Below, one piece after another: positions 25,748 through 33,702 of a DNA stretch of 62,385 nucleotides. Positions within the stretch are counted from its first letter, which is position 1. Each line of letters opens with the position of its first letter. The notes beneath the pieces were generated by a model that was given only the letters and a program-made list of their open reading frames with translations, ran no database searches and was not told the DNA's origin. Source of the DNA: Lachnospiraceae bacterium (lineage in GTDB: Bacteria > Bacillota > Clostridia > Lachnospirales > Lachnospiraceae); contig CAJTCE010000023.1 of the NCBI GenBank assembly GCA_910574745.1, positions 1 to 62,385 on the forward strand, in the 5' to 3' direction. Both the position numbers and the translations under genes were made by a program.

Positions 25748-26386
25748 TTAATATACCATATAATTTCTTATCTGTTTTTTTGCAAAACAGATACCGCCTG
25801 CAAATACTGCCACAGCCAAAACTCCAATGACCGCTATGGTTTCCGGCGTAATTTCTGCAAGAAACACAACCCAAAAACCTACCTGATTCTCCGAAAAAAA
25901 GCTGCCTGCGGATAACATTCCTATCATCATATAACCGATTATCAAAAAAATCTGTCCCAGCTTCTTCCTCTGATATACAAGCACGCCTGCGATATCCCCA
26001 AAGCCCCATACAAACAATAGGAAAAAGCCCGACACTGCCATAAACTTTATTCCAATTTCCGGATAATTGATAAAAATCATGGCTGCCTCTATGAAAATCC
26101 CTGCCAGAATAACCAACAGCTTTCTCATAATCAAAACCCTGAATATTCTTTTTCTGGTTATTCCCGTGCTGACATACAATCTTATCTGAACCAGCCAGTC
26201 CTTTCCCCCCCATGCAAACAAAGGCATGCCTATTGCAAAATCCGCTAAGAAAACCATATTCGCCATTCTTTTATACATATAATGGCACCACAGCTGCACC
26301 CCCAGCGCAATCAGAACAAAAATCAAAATATCCTTCAAAGCACATAGCAAATCATATTTTAAAAGACGTTTTGTTTCCTCACTCAT
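25748..26386 (-). CDS. ABC-type membrane protein, first permease
   Basis: The 212-residue protein has about six hydrophobic segments and the cytosolic loop STGITRKRIFRVLIMRK, similar in form to the G-x-TRK loop of the next gene, so the two are probably related half-permeases. Start MSEETKRLLKYD at 26386 has AGGGAGG upstream; its ATG overlaps the TGA of the ATPase gene (ATGA), showing translational coupling. The substrate is unknown. Confidence 0.78.
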   Translation of the reverse strand: MSEETKRLLKYDLLCALKDILIFVLIALGVQLWCHYMYKRMANMVFLADFAIGMPLFAWGGKDWLVQIRLYVSTGITRKRIFRVLIMRKLLVILAGIFIEAAMIFINYPEIGIKFMAVSGFFLLFVWGFGDIAGVLVYQRKKLGQIFLIIGYMMIGMLSAGSFFSENQVGFWVVFLAEITPETIAVIGVLAVAVFAGGICFAKKQIRNYMVY

Positions 26387-27261
26387 AGCTTTTCCTCCCT
26401 GCCGCAAAGGGCCACAAATACATCCTGCAGACTTAGGGGGCTTACCTCCACATCTCTTCCTTTCTTATCAAAAATCTCTCCCCCGTCAAGCATTAGAGTA
26501 ATCCCCTTGCTTCTGCCCATTTTCTCCTGATGGAAGGCTCTTTTTCCTTTTATGATATCATCTACATCCTCTGCTTTCCCGCTGATATGGATACAACGTG
26601 AAAGAAGCTCCTCCGTATTTTCCTTCAACATAATTGTTCCTTTATTTAAGAAAATAACCTCTTCAAATACATCCGCCGCCTCTTCGATAATATGGGTGGA
26701 AATCACAAAGGTTCTACCGCTTTCGCTATACTCATCCAGCAGAAGCCTGTAGAAATTTTCCCTTGCCACAACATCCAGCCCTGCCGCCGGCTCATCTAAA
26801 AATGTATATTTCGCTTTGCTTGCCAGAGCCACAATAATGGTTATCATAGACTGCATTCCTTTAGACAGTTTCATAATTTTCTGCTTTTCATCCAGTTCAA
26901 ATTCCTCAACCAGTCTGTCAGCCATTTCCTTATCCCAATAGGGAAAAAGCATTTGCGCCATTCTCAGATATTCCTTTACCTTTAAAGCGCTTGATACATT
27001 ATCAGCCGAATTTACAATTTCCCTTGAAAAGCAAATCTGATTCAAACATTTTTGATTCTCCCACACCGTTTCTCCATCCAGCATGATTTCTCCCTTTGTC
27101 GTGGGGTTCTGTGCGCTGGCTATGGAAAGCATGGTCGTCTTCCCCGCACCGTTTCTTCCTACCAGTCCGTAAATCTTCCCTTCTTCAAGAGTTAAATCCA
27201 AGCCGTTAAGTACTGTTTTCTTTCCGTAACATTTTGTAATGTTCTTTAATTCCAGACTCAT
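26383..27261 (-). CDS. ABC transporter ATP-binding protein (YtrB/BcrA-like)
   Basis: The 292-residue ATPase has Walker A GRNGAGKTT, a Q-loop around CFSREI, the degenerate signature LSKGMQSM, Walker B KYTFLDEPAAGLD and the switch His in ISTHIIEEAAD. The signature and the ~80-residue C-terminal extension fit the drug or antimicrobial-peptide export class. It starts directly after the GntR stop codon (TAGATG) and overlaps the next gene by 4 bases. It energises the two permeases downstream. Confidence 0.93.
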   Translation of the reverse strand: MSLELKNITKCYGKKTVLNGLDLTLEEGKIYGLVGRNGAGKTTMLSIASAQNPTTKGEIMLDGETVWENQKCLNQICFSREIVNSADNVSSALKVKEYLRMAQMLFPYWDKEMADRLVEEFELDEKQKIMKLSKGMQSMITIIVALASKAKYTFLDEPAAGLDVVARENFYRLLLDEYSESGRTFVISTHIIEEAADVFEEVIFLNKGTIMLKENTEELLSRCIHISGKAEDVDDIIKGKRAFHQEKMGRSKGITLMLDGGEIFDKKGRDVEVSPLSLQDVFVALCGREEKL

Positions 27262-27630
27262 CTATTTTTCCTCCGCTTTCTCTATCATACCAATAAGTTC
27301 CGCTTTACCGATTCCCAGGCTTTTGGCCTCTTTGAGCAGACTTATGACAAATCTCTCATAAAATTCTGCTTTCCGTCCCGCTTTAATCTTCTCCTTTGCA
27401 CCGCTCTCCACAAACATGCCAACGCCTCTTTTCTTATACAAAATTCCCTTATCAACCAAAAGATTAATCCCCTTTGCCGCCGTTGCAGGATTAATCACAT
27501 AAAGCTTCGCCAGTTCATTCGTACTTGGCACCCGCTCCTCCTCCAGAATCACATCCCTTAAAATATCGTTTTCTATCATCTCCGCTATCTGGATATAAAT
27601 TGATTTTTCCTGATTCAAAACTTCCTTCAT
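27262..27630 (-). CDS. GntR-family repressor, YtrA subfamily
   Basis: The 122-residue protein has an N-terminal winged helix (SIYIQIAEMIENDIL ... RVPSTNELAKLYVINPATAAKGINLLVDKGILYKK) and only a short C-terminal helix pair, as in YtrA regulators of ABC operons. It is the first gene of the operon and probably represses it. A palindrome ATTAC-N4-GTAAT lies at the transcription start region of the promoter in front of it. AAAGGAGG lies about 12 bases before the ATG, a little far. Confidence 0.93.
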   Translation of the reverse strand: MKEVLNQEKSIYIQIAEMIENDILRDVILEEERVPSTNELAKLYVINPATAAKGINLLVDKGILYKKRGVGMFVESGAKEKIKAGRKAEFYERFVISLLKEAKSLGIGKAELIGMIEKAEEK

Positions 27631-27766
27631 ACGAAAGCTGTTCCTCCTTTCTTCCTTTTATCACTTACCCCTTTTAGGCCTTTAATTCTTTTCCCCTTAC
27701 GTTTTACCATTTTACTTTCCTTCCACTTCATATGCGATTCACTTATGGCAATACGTTCTTTTGTTC

Positions 27767-27811
27767 ATTACTTATGTAATTAACCATACCACCAACATCT
27801 CCACCTGTCAA
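27767..27811 (-). promoter_or_regulatory. Promoter and candidate GntR operator of the ABC operon
   Basis: On the minus strand TTGACA (27806-27811) and TATGGT (27783-27788) are separated by 17 bp. The palindrome ATTAC-ATAA-GTAAT (27767-27780) covers the likely transcription start, the expected place for an autorepressor. The rest of the 316-base gap holds only the next terminator. Confidence 0.7.
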
Positions 27812-27856
27812 CATAAAATTTTTAAATATGTCTCAAAGCCATTATGCCGGAAACGC

Positions 27857-27922
27857 AATAAAAGAGCATAAACGGCTGACAAAGCCTTTTTATGCCCTGC
27901 TTTGTCGCCGTTTATGCCCTTT
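27857..27922 (-). terminator. Long-stem terminator after the DUF3298 lipoprotein
   Basis: A stem of about 20 bp (GCATAAACGGC and ACAAAGC arms, one bulge) spans 27864-27920 with T-rich sequence on the minus-strand exit side; the plus strand also ends in CTTTT, so it may work in both directions. The loop repeats the sequence TATGCCCT present in the stem. Confidence 0.75.
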
Positions 27923-27946
27923 TACTACTCTCCGTCACATAGATAC

Positions 27947-28885
27947 TTATTTCAGCCCCAAGCTGTCATAAGAAACCTCACCTTCAATATACCCGTATGC
28001 ATAGGCCGCCAACACATAGGGTTCAAAATAAAACACCACGCCGTTTTCCGTCAGATAGAAGTCCTCATTATCAAAAGACGCCTCTTCCTTCACATAATCC
28101 ATAGCATCCGTCCAGTAATCATCCGGCGACTCCGCCATACGTTTCTCAAAAGCGGCTATAAAGGCCCGGCCGAACTCATCCTCACTGACAGCAAACAAAT
28201 CCTCAGCTTCCATCCGTTCCCCATTTTCCAGATTATAAATCAACGGCTTTCTAAAAGGCATGCCATGAGCCGCATCGCCGTTATATTCATAGCCCGTTAA
28301 TAAAAGGCAGATTTTATCATCATTAAGATAAGTCAGTTCATATCCGATATTCAGGGTAGCTTCAGCCCATAAATCCCGGTCATCTTCTACCATCTCATCC
28401 ATATCGTCCAGTTTCTCTTCAAAGTACTCTAAAATATCCTCATTAATCTTTCCGGCTTCCACGCTCCTCATAGTAAGCTGGGGAATCTTGAATTCCAGCG
28501 TCCCGGAAACTTCTGCGTAATCCAAGGCATAATCCTTTTTAAACTCATAGTATATAATGGCAGTGGAATTTTCATCAGGCTGTCCGTTCTCCAAAGGAAT
28601 CTTTGAAGCATTTCCCGACTGTGTATTTTCCGGCTGTGTATTTTCCGGCTGCGCATTTTCCGGCTCTGCCGTAACTTCCTCTTTTTCATCTGCCTCCTTA
28701 GGCTCAACGACAGGCTCTTCCTGACCGGGTTCTCCCTTATTCTCCGGTTCCCCGACATCCGTCCCAGCCTGTTCCTCTCCGGCTGACACTGCCTTCTCAG
28801 GCTCTGTCTTAGAAGCCGAACACCCTGCTGCCAGCGAAAGTATGGAAAGCGATAACAAAATTCCCAAAATTTTCTTTTTCATCAT
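27947..28885 (-). CDS. DUF3298/RsiV-like lipoprotein
   Basis: The 312-residue lipoprotein has signal MMKKKILGILLSLSILSL and lipobox LAAGC (Cys near 22). Residues about 30-105 are an acidic, low-complexity linker with repeats of PENTQ. From about 110 comes a domain like DUF4163/DUF3298 (TLEFKIPQLT ... RKPLIYNLENGERMEAEDLF ... GVVFYFEPYVLAAYAYG), found in RsiV-type anti-sigma factors and PdaC. RsiV binds lysozyme, but nothing here shows a ligand or a cytosolic anti-sigma part. It is flanked by terminators on both sides, so it is a single-gene unit. Confidence 0.88.
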   Translation of the reverse strand: MMKKKILGILLSLSILSLAAGCSASKTEPEKAVSAGEEQAGTDVGEPENKGEPGQEEPVVEPKEADEKEEVTAEPENAQPENTQPENTQSGNASKIPLENGQPDENSTAIIYYEFKKDYALDYAEVSGTLEFKIPQLTMRSVEAGKINEDILEYFEEKLDDMDEMVEDDRDLWAEATLNIGYELTYLNDDKICLLLTGYEYNGDAAHGMPFRKPLIYNLENGERMEAEDLFAVSEDEFGRAFIAAFEKRMAESPDDYWTDAMDYVKEEASFDNEDFYLTENGVVFYFEPYVLAAYAYGYIEGEVSYDSLGLK

Positions 28886-28895
28886 AAACTCCTCC

Positions 28896-28957
28896 TAAAA
28901 AATACGGCCAAACACAAAAGAATATCCAAAAAACATTCCTTCTTTTGTATATGGCCG
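28896..28957 (-). terminator. Terminator after the YbjQ gene
   Basis: Arms CGGCCA (28905-28910) and TGGCCG (28952-28957) extend into the complementary ACAAAAGAA / TTCTTTTGT with one mismatch between; a T-rich run follows at 28897-28903 on the minus strand. Confidence 0.8.
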
Positions 28958-28987
28958 CACTGTTTGCCGTCTTCCTTTTGTCCGCCC

Positions 28988-29305
28988 TTATTCTACCACA
29001 TATTTTACAGCAGTACCATAGGCAATAATTTCCGCTGCCCCCTGCATGACGGAAGATGAAGCATAGCGAACGTTGATAATGGCATCCGCTCCCAGTTTTT
29101 CCGCCTCATCCACCATTCTTTTTACGGCAATCTGTCTTGCCTGATTCAGCATTTCCGTATAACCTGAAATTTCCCCTCCTACCAGGGTTTTAAGGCCTGC
29201 CATGATGTCCCTTCCCACATTTTTGGACATAACCACATTACCTTTTACAATTTCTAGCGCTTCCAGTTCCTTTCCCGGAATATGATCAATACTTAGCAGC
29301 CTCAT
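28988..29305 (-). CDS. YbjQ/UPF0145 heavy-metal-binding-domain-like protein
   Basis: The 105-residue protein matches the YbjQ family: PGKELEALEIVKGNVVMSKNVGRDIMAGLKTLVGGEI, then a conserved helix with ARQIAVKRMVDEAEKLGADAIINVRYASS. The family forms a pentameric ring; its function is unclear. Start MRLLSIDHIPG at 29305 has AAGGAGGAG upstream inside the merR gene, so the two genes overlap by 20 bases and are probably co-translated. Confidence 0.92.
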   Translation of the reverse strand: MRLLSIDHIPGKELEALEIVKGNVVMSKNVGRDIMAGLKTLVGGEISGYTEMLNQARQIAVKRMVDEAEKLGADAIINVRYASSSVMQGAAEIIAYGTAVKYVVE

Positions 29306-29933
29306 TTTCCTCTCCTCCTTCAATTTCTTTTACTCTTTCCCTGATCACCACAACAATCCCGCAGATAAAGGCAAGCGGTAACAGCCATAAAAATATCATT
29401 ACAAGAACGGGCGGCGCTCCTTCCGGAATTGTCAAATAGGCCCACGTCATCAGAAACTCAATAAATACCATAAGGCCGATAAACAGCATGCCGGCCCCTA
29501 TGGAATACCGCTTTTTCTTTTTGTCCTGCTCGCTTATCTTCATAAACCTTACTCCTTCCTGCTCCATTTTTCCTATCTGTTTAAGACAGACAGATGCATC
29601 CAGGGTATCATATGAAACATCTTCTTTCGAAATCATCCGGCATAGTTCACTGATTTTCTGCAGGTTCTTTTCCTCCCGCTCCAAAGTGATCAAATGCCTT
29701 TTTAAAGCGTCCTCTAAGGTCAGCCTTTTGCTTTGAATCCTCCTGATTTCTTCAATCGGAAGGGAGAGCTTTCGCAAGAATTTTATTTTTAATAAAATAT
29801 TTACATCCTCTTCGGAATAGTCTCTGTATCCGTTTTCCTTGTTCCTTTCCGGATGCAGCAGCCCCTCCTGTTCATAAAAGCGGATACTCTTTTTGCTAAT
29901 CTCTACCCTTTTTTCCACTTCATTGATCTTCAT
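29286..29933 (-). CDS. MerR-family regulator with C-terminal membrane anchor
   Basis: The 215-residue protein has a MerR winged helix (MKINEVEKRVEISKKSIRFYEQEGLL ... NGYRDYSEEDVNILLKIKFLRKL), a dimerisation helix, then two hydrophobic segments near 145-165 and 175-197. It has no Cys-rich metal site at the usual place. Membrane anchoring suggests it senses the envelope. It drives its own promoter, which has the MerR-type 19-bp spacer, and is followed by a YbjQ gene. Confidence 0.92.
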   Translation of the reverse strand: MKINEVEKRVEISKKSIRFYEQEGLLHPERNKENGYRDYSEEDVNILLKIKFLRKLSLPIEEIRRIQSKRLTLEDALKRHLITLEREEKNLQKISELCRMISKEDVSYDTLDASVCLKQIGKMEQEGVRFMKISEQDKKKKRYSIGAGMLFIGLMVFIEFLMTWAYLTIPEGAPPVLVMIFLWLLPLAFICGIVVVIRERVKEIEGGEENEAAKY

Positions 29934-29961
29934 AAAAAATACCCCCGGCCCTTTCTTTTAA

Positions 29962-29992
29962 AAAATACACCTTCCACCAGATGGAAGGTCAA
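29962..29992 (-). promoter_or_regulatory. MerR-type promoter of the merR-ybjQ operon
   Basis: TTGACC (29987-29992) and TATTTT (29962-29967) are separated by 19 bp. The spacer and -35 edge hold a perfect dyad ACCTTCCA-N5-TGGAAGGT at 29969-29989. MerR activators bind such dyads and untwist the over-long spacer, so autoregulation is very likely. Confidence 0.82.
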
Positions 29993-30080
29993 CCGTTTTT
30001 CTATTTTTTCTCATTTTTTCATCGTTACTTCCTTTTCTCTCTGCAGACCTATGACGGTCCGTTAAAAATCCCGGATGGTA

Positions 30081-30761
30081 TCAACAGCAGAAAAAAGTAC
30101 CCCCGCATAAATTGCACAGCATATTTGCAATGCACAGCCTGATACATAAATTGCCGTCGCCGGCCACAGGATTTCCATATCCCATTCCTCTTGCCGCATA
30201 CCACTGGCCGCCCTGATTCAGATATTGGAGAAAACGCCGGTATTCCATGTTGCCCGGCTCCATACTCACGGCAATCCTGATGTGCTCTAACGCCGTAGTC
30301 TGATTGTAAAGCCCCGCATTGGCAAGAGCGCTGATATAGTAATACTCCGCATTTTTTATTTTTACCCTTGCCAATACATTCATGGCTTCCCTATAAAGTC
30401 CGTTTACCACAAAACGGTAAGCCGCATTCCTATACAGGGAATCCTCATCCTCATCTCCCGCGCTTCTCCTATTATGATATCCGTCATAGCTTCCATAGCC
30501 TCTAAAGCCGTCATAACTGCCATACCCGCTATTGCCTCCATAGCTCCTATTGCCGTATTTTCCGCTGCCGCTGCTGTTCTTGTTCATAATAGCCTGGTAC
30601 GCTGCCTGCACCTCTTTAAACTTTTCCTCCGCCTGTTCCTTATGGGGATTATCCACATTGGCATCGGGATGATATTTCCGGCTCAGCTTCCGGTACGCTT
30701 TCTTGATTTCCTCGTCCGATGCATCCGAGGAAATTCCAAGAACCTCATAGGGATTTTTCAT
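30081..30761 (-). CDS. J-domain protein with Cys-rich tail
   Basis: The 226-residue protein starts with a DnaJ domain ([33 protein letters not shown]); the HPD triad is present. A Gly/Tyr/Ser-rich linker ([18 protein letters not shown]) leads to helices that look like one or two TPR-type repeats ([48 protein letters not shown]). The C-terminus has six Cys ([22 protein letters not shown]), which may bind metal or associate with membrane. Start: the ATG at 30761, since the frame upstream overlaps the DUF5685 gene. It is the last gene of a three-gene operon, 4 bases after its neighbour. Confidence 0.9.
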   Translation of the reverse strand: MKNPYEVLGISSDASDEEIKKAYRKLSRKYHPDANVDNPHKEQAEEKFKEVQAAYQAIMNKNSSGSGKYGNRSYGGNSGYGSYDGFRGYGSYDGYHNRRSAGDEDEDSLYRNAAYRFVVNGLYREAMNVLARVKIKNAEYYYISALANAGLYNQTTALEHIRIAVSMEPGNMEYRRFLQYLNQGGQWYAARGMGYGNPVAGDGNLCIRLCIANMLCNLCGGTFFCC

Positions 30762-30765
30762 AACG

Positions 30766-31596
30766 CTACCTCTTTTTATTTTTTGACGACAAAACCGCTT
30801 CATATCTGTTCCAGATTCCGGAATACAGAATGTTGCGCAAAATCTCCACATTCTCTATAACCGGAAGCTTTTCAAATTCCTCTGCGCAGGAGGAAGCGGC
30901 CATCGTAAGAATATCCTTGATCCATTCATCAAATCCCGGATTATCCGCCTTTTTCTTAAAAGGATTAAAGGTTCCCCTTTTTCTATCCTTCTCTAAATCC
31001 TCATAGGCATCCATAATGTAAATAAAGCGTCCCAGCATAAATCCGGTTCTTCTGACCGCTTCTTCCCATTCGTCCTTTTTGTAAGCGAAAACTTCGGAAA
31101 GGATTTTTCCGAATCTTCCCGACAAAAAGTCTATATCGTCAACCTCTGCCGCTTCCGCCTGGGACAGAGAACGGAAAAGCTCCTCTATTGCCGCTGTCTT
31201 TACCGGATATTTCGTTTTCAGATTTTCATATTGCTTATGCAGACTTCCTGCATAAAGCGCCCCGACTGCCTTTCTTTCATCCGCCCAGTCGTCCCGGCAC
31301 TTATAATAGGTCAGCAGAATGTTCATGTCAGCAGTATAATACAAAAACTTATTTTCCTTTCTGCGCTTTTTATCCATGGGATGAAAAATGCATTTACAGG
31401 ACTCATCCTCTGTCCTTCCATCATAAAGTCCGGTTAAAAGCATGGCCAGAAACGTCAGATCATAGCTTAAGGAAAGCTGGCCCTTAAAACCGTAACGCTT
31501 TCTCAAGGCTGTGCACAACCCGCAATAATAGGCCATGTACTCATCAAACTCTTTTATTTTCAGTTCCGGTTTGTTGATGGTAATATACCCGAACAT
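30766..31596 (-). CDS. DUF5685 family protein
   Basis: The 276-residue, mostly helical cytosolic protein matches the DUF5685 family: [36 protein letters not shown], then a conserved [29 protein letters not shown] and [25 protein letters not shown]. It has a CGLC motif near the N-terminus and Asp-rich helices that resemble those of isoprenoid-type all-alpha enzymes, but no function is known. It sits between a zinc-ribbon membrane protein and a J-domain protein with gaps of 2 and 4 bases, so the three probably work together. Confidence 0.88.
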   Translation of the reverse strand: MFGYITINKPELKIKEFDEYMAYYCGLCTALRKRYGFKGQLSLSYDLTFLAMLLTGLYDGRTEDESCKCIFHPMDKKRRKENKFLYYTADMNILLTYYKCRDDWADERKAVGALYAGSLHKQYENLKTKYPVKTAAIEELFRSLSQAEAAEVDDIDFLSGRFGKILSEVFAYKKDEWEEAVRRTGFMLGRFIYIMDAYEDLEKDRKRGTFNPFKKKADNPGFDEWIKDILTMAASSCAEEFEKLPVIENVEILRNILYSGIWNRYEAVLSSKNKKR

Positions 31597-31598
31597 TT

Positions 31599-31994
31599 TT
31601 AACTCCTTTTTAAAAATTCATTCCTGCATTTAGGACAGGTAACCATTATTTTTCCCTTTCCTCTGGGAATTTTGATCTTCTGTCCGCATTTTTTACAGGT
31701 ATAAATATGATGGGTTTTTCTGATTTGCATTCTGGATTTCTCCTTTTGCATAAAATCCCTGACCGCCTTTGTGTGATTATAAAACCATACATTCTGGGCA
31801 ATACATCTTTCACGGTTCTTGGAAAAAATTCTGGTATAGGCAAAAATCACAAACCCCCAGGAAAAAAGCATCAAAAGATTACTCTTGAAAAAGGCGTTTA
31901 ATACGGCTACCGCCAGACCTGTCCCTATAAGAAAACCGGAAAACGCATCCATTCCATATCTGCCCTGCATAAAATGATATACTTTTTCTCTCAT
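31599..31994 (-). CDS. Small membrane protein with C-terminal zinc ribbon
   Basis: The 131-residue protein has two adjacent hydrophobic segments near 13-52 (SGFLIGTGLAVAVLNAFF; LLMLFSWGFVIFAYTRIF), a basic linker, and a zinc ribbon YTCKKCGQKIKIPRGKGKIMVTCPKCRNEF with two CxxC pairs. Start MREKVYHFMQGR at 31994 follows GGAGTGACGAAT. It is the first gene of the J-domain operon. The function is unknown. The 327-base gap upstream holds only the hairpin listed below. Confidence 0.85.
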   Translation of the reverse strand: MREKVYHFMQGRYGMDAFSGFLIGTGLAVAVLNAFFKSNLLMLFSWGFVIFAYTRIFSKNRERCIAQNVWFYNHTKAVRDFMQKEKSRMQIRKTHHIYTCKKCGQKIKIPRGKGKIMVTCPKCRNEFLKRS

Positions 31995-32131
31995 ATTCGT
32001 CACTCCTGTTACATCCGCATGTTTATCTGATATAAAATGCATTATATACGGTATTTCCCGTAATAGAAATGGATTTTAAAAAGATTTTAGGAAGAATTCA
32101 TGATTTGTTTCTATATTTCACAGACTTCCCG

Positions 32132-32174
32132 TAAAAATAGAAAATACACCCTCCCCCATTTAGAAAGGTGTATT
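32132..32174 (-). terminator. Terminator-like hairpin after the HAD gene (or MerR-type element)
   Basis: Arms AATACACC and GGTGTATT (32143-32150 and 32167-32174) flank a 16-base loop, and TTCTATTTTT follows on the minus strand. The same sequence resembles the merR promoter (ACCTT...AGGGTGTATTTT), so it could instead be a promoter for the zinc-ribbon operon. Confidence 0.5.
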
Positions 32175-32321
32175 CTGAAATTCCTGCCTCATCAGTGCTC
32201 CTTAATTCCCCCTACTGCCCTTTCTTCCGTTTTCTGTTCCACTTTCACTTTGCTTTCACAGCATTCAAAGCTCTGCGCTTTATCCTTATAACGCAGTTAC
32301 CGGGGTAGAGAACGGAACATT

Positions 32322-33011
32322 TTACCGATTGTCATTTATCTTTTCAAAATACACCTTTACGTCAAGCAGCGAAGGCAGAATCATATGGGAGATTTTTACG
32401 ATTTCCTCTATAGGCTCCGCAAGATCGGGCACCATGATCGGCTTCATTCCCGCCCTGTAAGCGGCGCGGATTCCGTTGTGGGAATCCTCAATGGCAAAGG
32501 CCTTCCCGGGATCTGTTTCCAGGCTTTCACAGGCTTTTAAGAATATGTCCGGTTCCGGTTTGCTTTTGCTTACCATATCCCCGCCGATTATTTTATCAAA
32601 ATAAGACAGCAGTCCGCCTTCCTCCAATTCCTTTATGACCACCGCTTTTCTTGTGGAGGACGCCACCGCGGTTTTCATACCGCTTTCTTTTAGATAAGAA
32701 AGCAATTCCTTTACCCCGGGCTTTTGGACGAGCTTTCCTCCTGCGGCCCTCTCATGGAATAGAGCGGAAACCTCCTTTGAATAAACATCGTAAGGGAACT
32801 CCTCTCCAAAGCGCTTCAGCATCAGTTCTCTTACCAGCGCGGAATTAATGCCCAGGCATTCATAGCATGCCTCCTCAATCCCTGAAATCCCGTATTTCTC
32901 CGCCACTACCTGCCAGCATTGCAGATAGAGATTTTCGGAATCGAAAATTACTCCATCCATATCAAATACGACTGCTTCCATCTTCATTTCTTTTTCTGTT
33001 TCATGATTCAT
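32322..33011 (-). CDS. HAD-family phosphatase/phosphoglucomutase-like hydrolase
   Basis: The 229-residue protein is a HAD subfamily I hydrolase of the beta-phosphoglucomutase/phosphatase type. Motif I is VVFDMDGVIFDSE, motif II SSTRKA, motif III SKSKPEPDIF and motif IV IEDSHNGIRAA. A helical cap follows motif I. The substrate cannot be read from sequence. Start MNHETEKEMKMEAVVFD at 33011 has GGAGA before it and overlaps the thiN stop by 11 bases. Confidence 0.92.
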   Translation of the reverse strand: MNHETEKEMKMEAVVFDMDGVIFDSENLYLQCWQVVAEKYGISGIEEACYECLGINSALVRELMLKRFGEEFPYDVYSKEVSALFHERAAGGKLVQKPGVKELLSYLKESGMKTAVASSTRKAVVIKELEEGGLLSYFDKIIGGDMVSKSKPEPDIFLKACESLETDPGKAFAIEDSHNGIRAAYRAGMKPIMVPDLAEPIEEIVKISHMILPSLLDVKVYFEKINDNR

Positions 33012-33702
33012 CTGCCGTCTCTCCTGTCTCGTCATTTTCGTATACCAAAAGCAGATACCCTTCTCCTTTTATAGAAATCCTTCCTTCTCTCCCCGTAAAG
33101 GCGTTGCTTACCCCCAGGGCCCGGTCATTCTTAAAGTTCCCCTTAAATCCATATTTTAGCCCTTCTATTTCCACACGCTCCGCCACATCCGTCAGGGAAA
33201 ATACGGAAATCAGCCCCTTCATTTCTTTTGAAAAAGCTTTTACTCCCTTATGAAGCACTTCCATCCTGCAGCCATCGGAAATCATCATAATATGGCAATT
33301 CTTTTTAGCATAAGCCTGCAGAAGCTGTATGTTGGCAATCGTATGGGAGATTCTCTGTCCGCCTATTCCGCCAAAAATCAATATTTCTTCGCATCCCGCT
33401 TCCAATGCCTTTTCTACAGCCAGCGCCATATCCGTATCATCCTTCATAACCGGCACCTTACAAAAACGTTCTTCGGAAAGCTCCAAATGCACAGCCGCTA
33501 TGGTATCGCCCTCTGGTGCGGAATCCATATCCCCCAGCCAGTACGCAGGCTTTAAATGATTTTTTATAAAAAATCCGATTCCTCCGTCTACCGCCACGCT
33601 ATATACATTTTCCTCTTCCAAAAGCCTTTTTAACAATTGGCCTTCTTTTCCCACGGGCGCTGCACCAACCAGAATCCCCTGCCTTTTACCGCTTTTTCCC
33701 AT
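33001..33702 (-). CDS. thiN: Thiamine pyrophosphokinase
   Basis: The 233-residue ThiN-type enzyme transfers pyrophosphate from ATP to thiamine. It shows VGAAPVGKEGQLL, AVDGGIGFFIKNHLKPAYWLGDMDSAP (catalytic GD-x-DS), DDTDMALAVEKALEAGCEEILIFGGIGGQRISHTIANIQLL and a C-terminal beta sandwich (GVSNAFTGREGRISIKGEGYLLLVY). All are typical of the family. Its 5' end overlaps the acyltransferase gene by 73 bases; an internal start is possible but would lose part of the nucleotide-binding start. Confidence 0.93.
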   Translation of the reverse strand: MGKSGKRQGILVGAAPVGKEGQLLKRLLEEENVYSVAVDGGIGFFIKNHLKPAYWLGDMDSAPEGDTIAAVHLELSEERFCKVPVMKDDTDMALAVEKALEAGCEEILIFGGIGGQRISHTIANIQLLQAYAKKNCHIMMISDGCRMEVLHKGVKAFSKEMKGLISVFSLTDVAERVEIEGLKYGFKGNFKNDRALGVSNAFTGREGRISIKGEGYLLLVYENDETGETADES

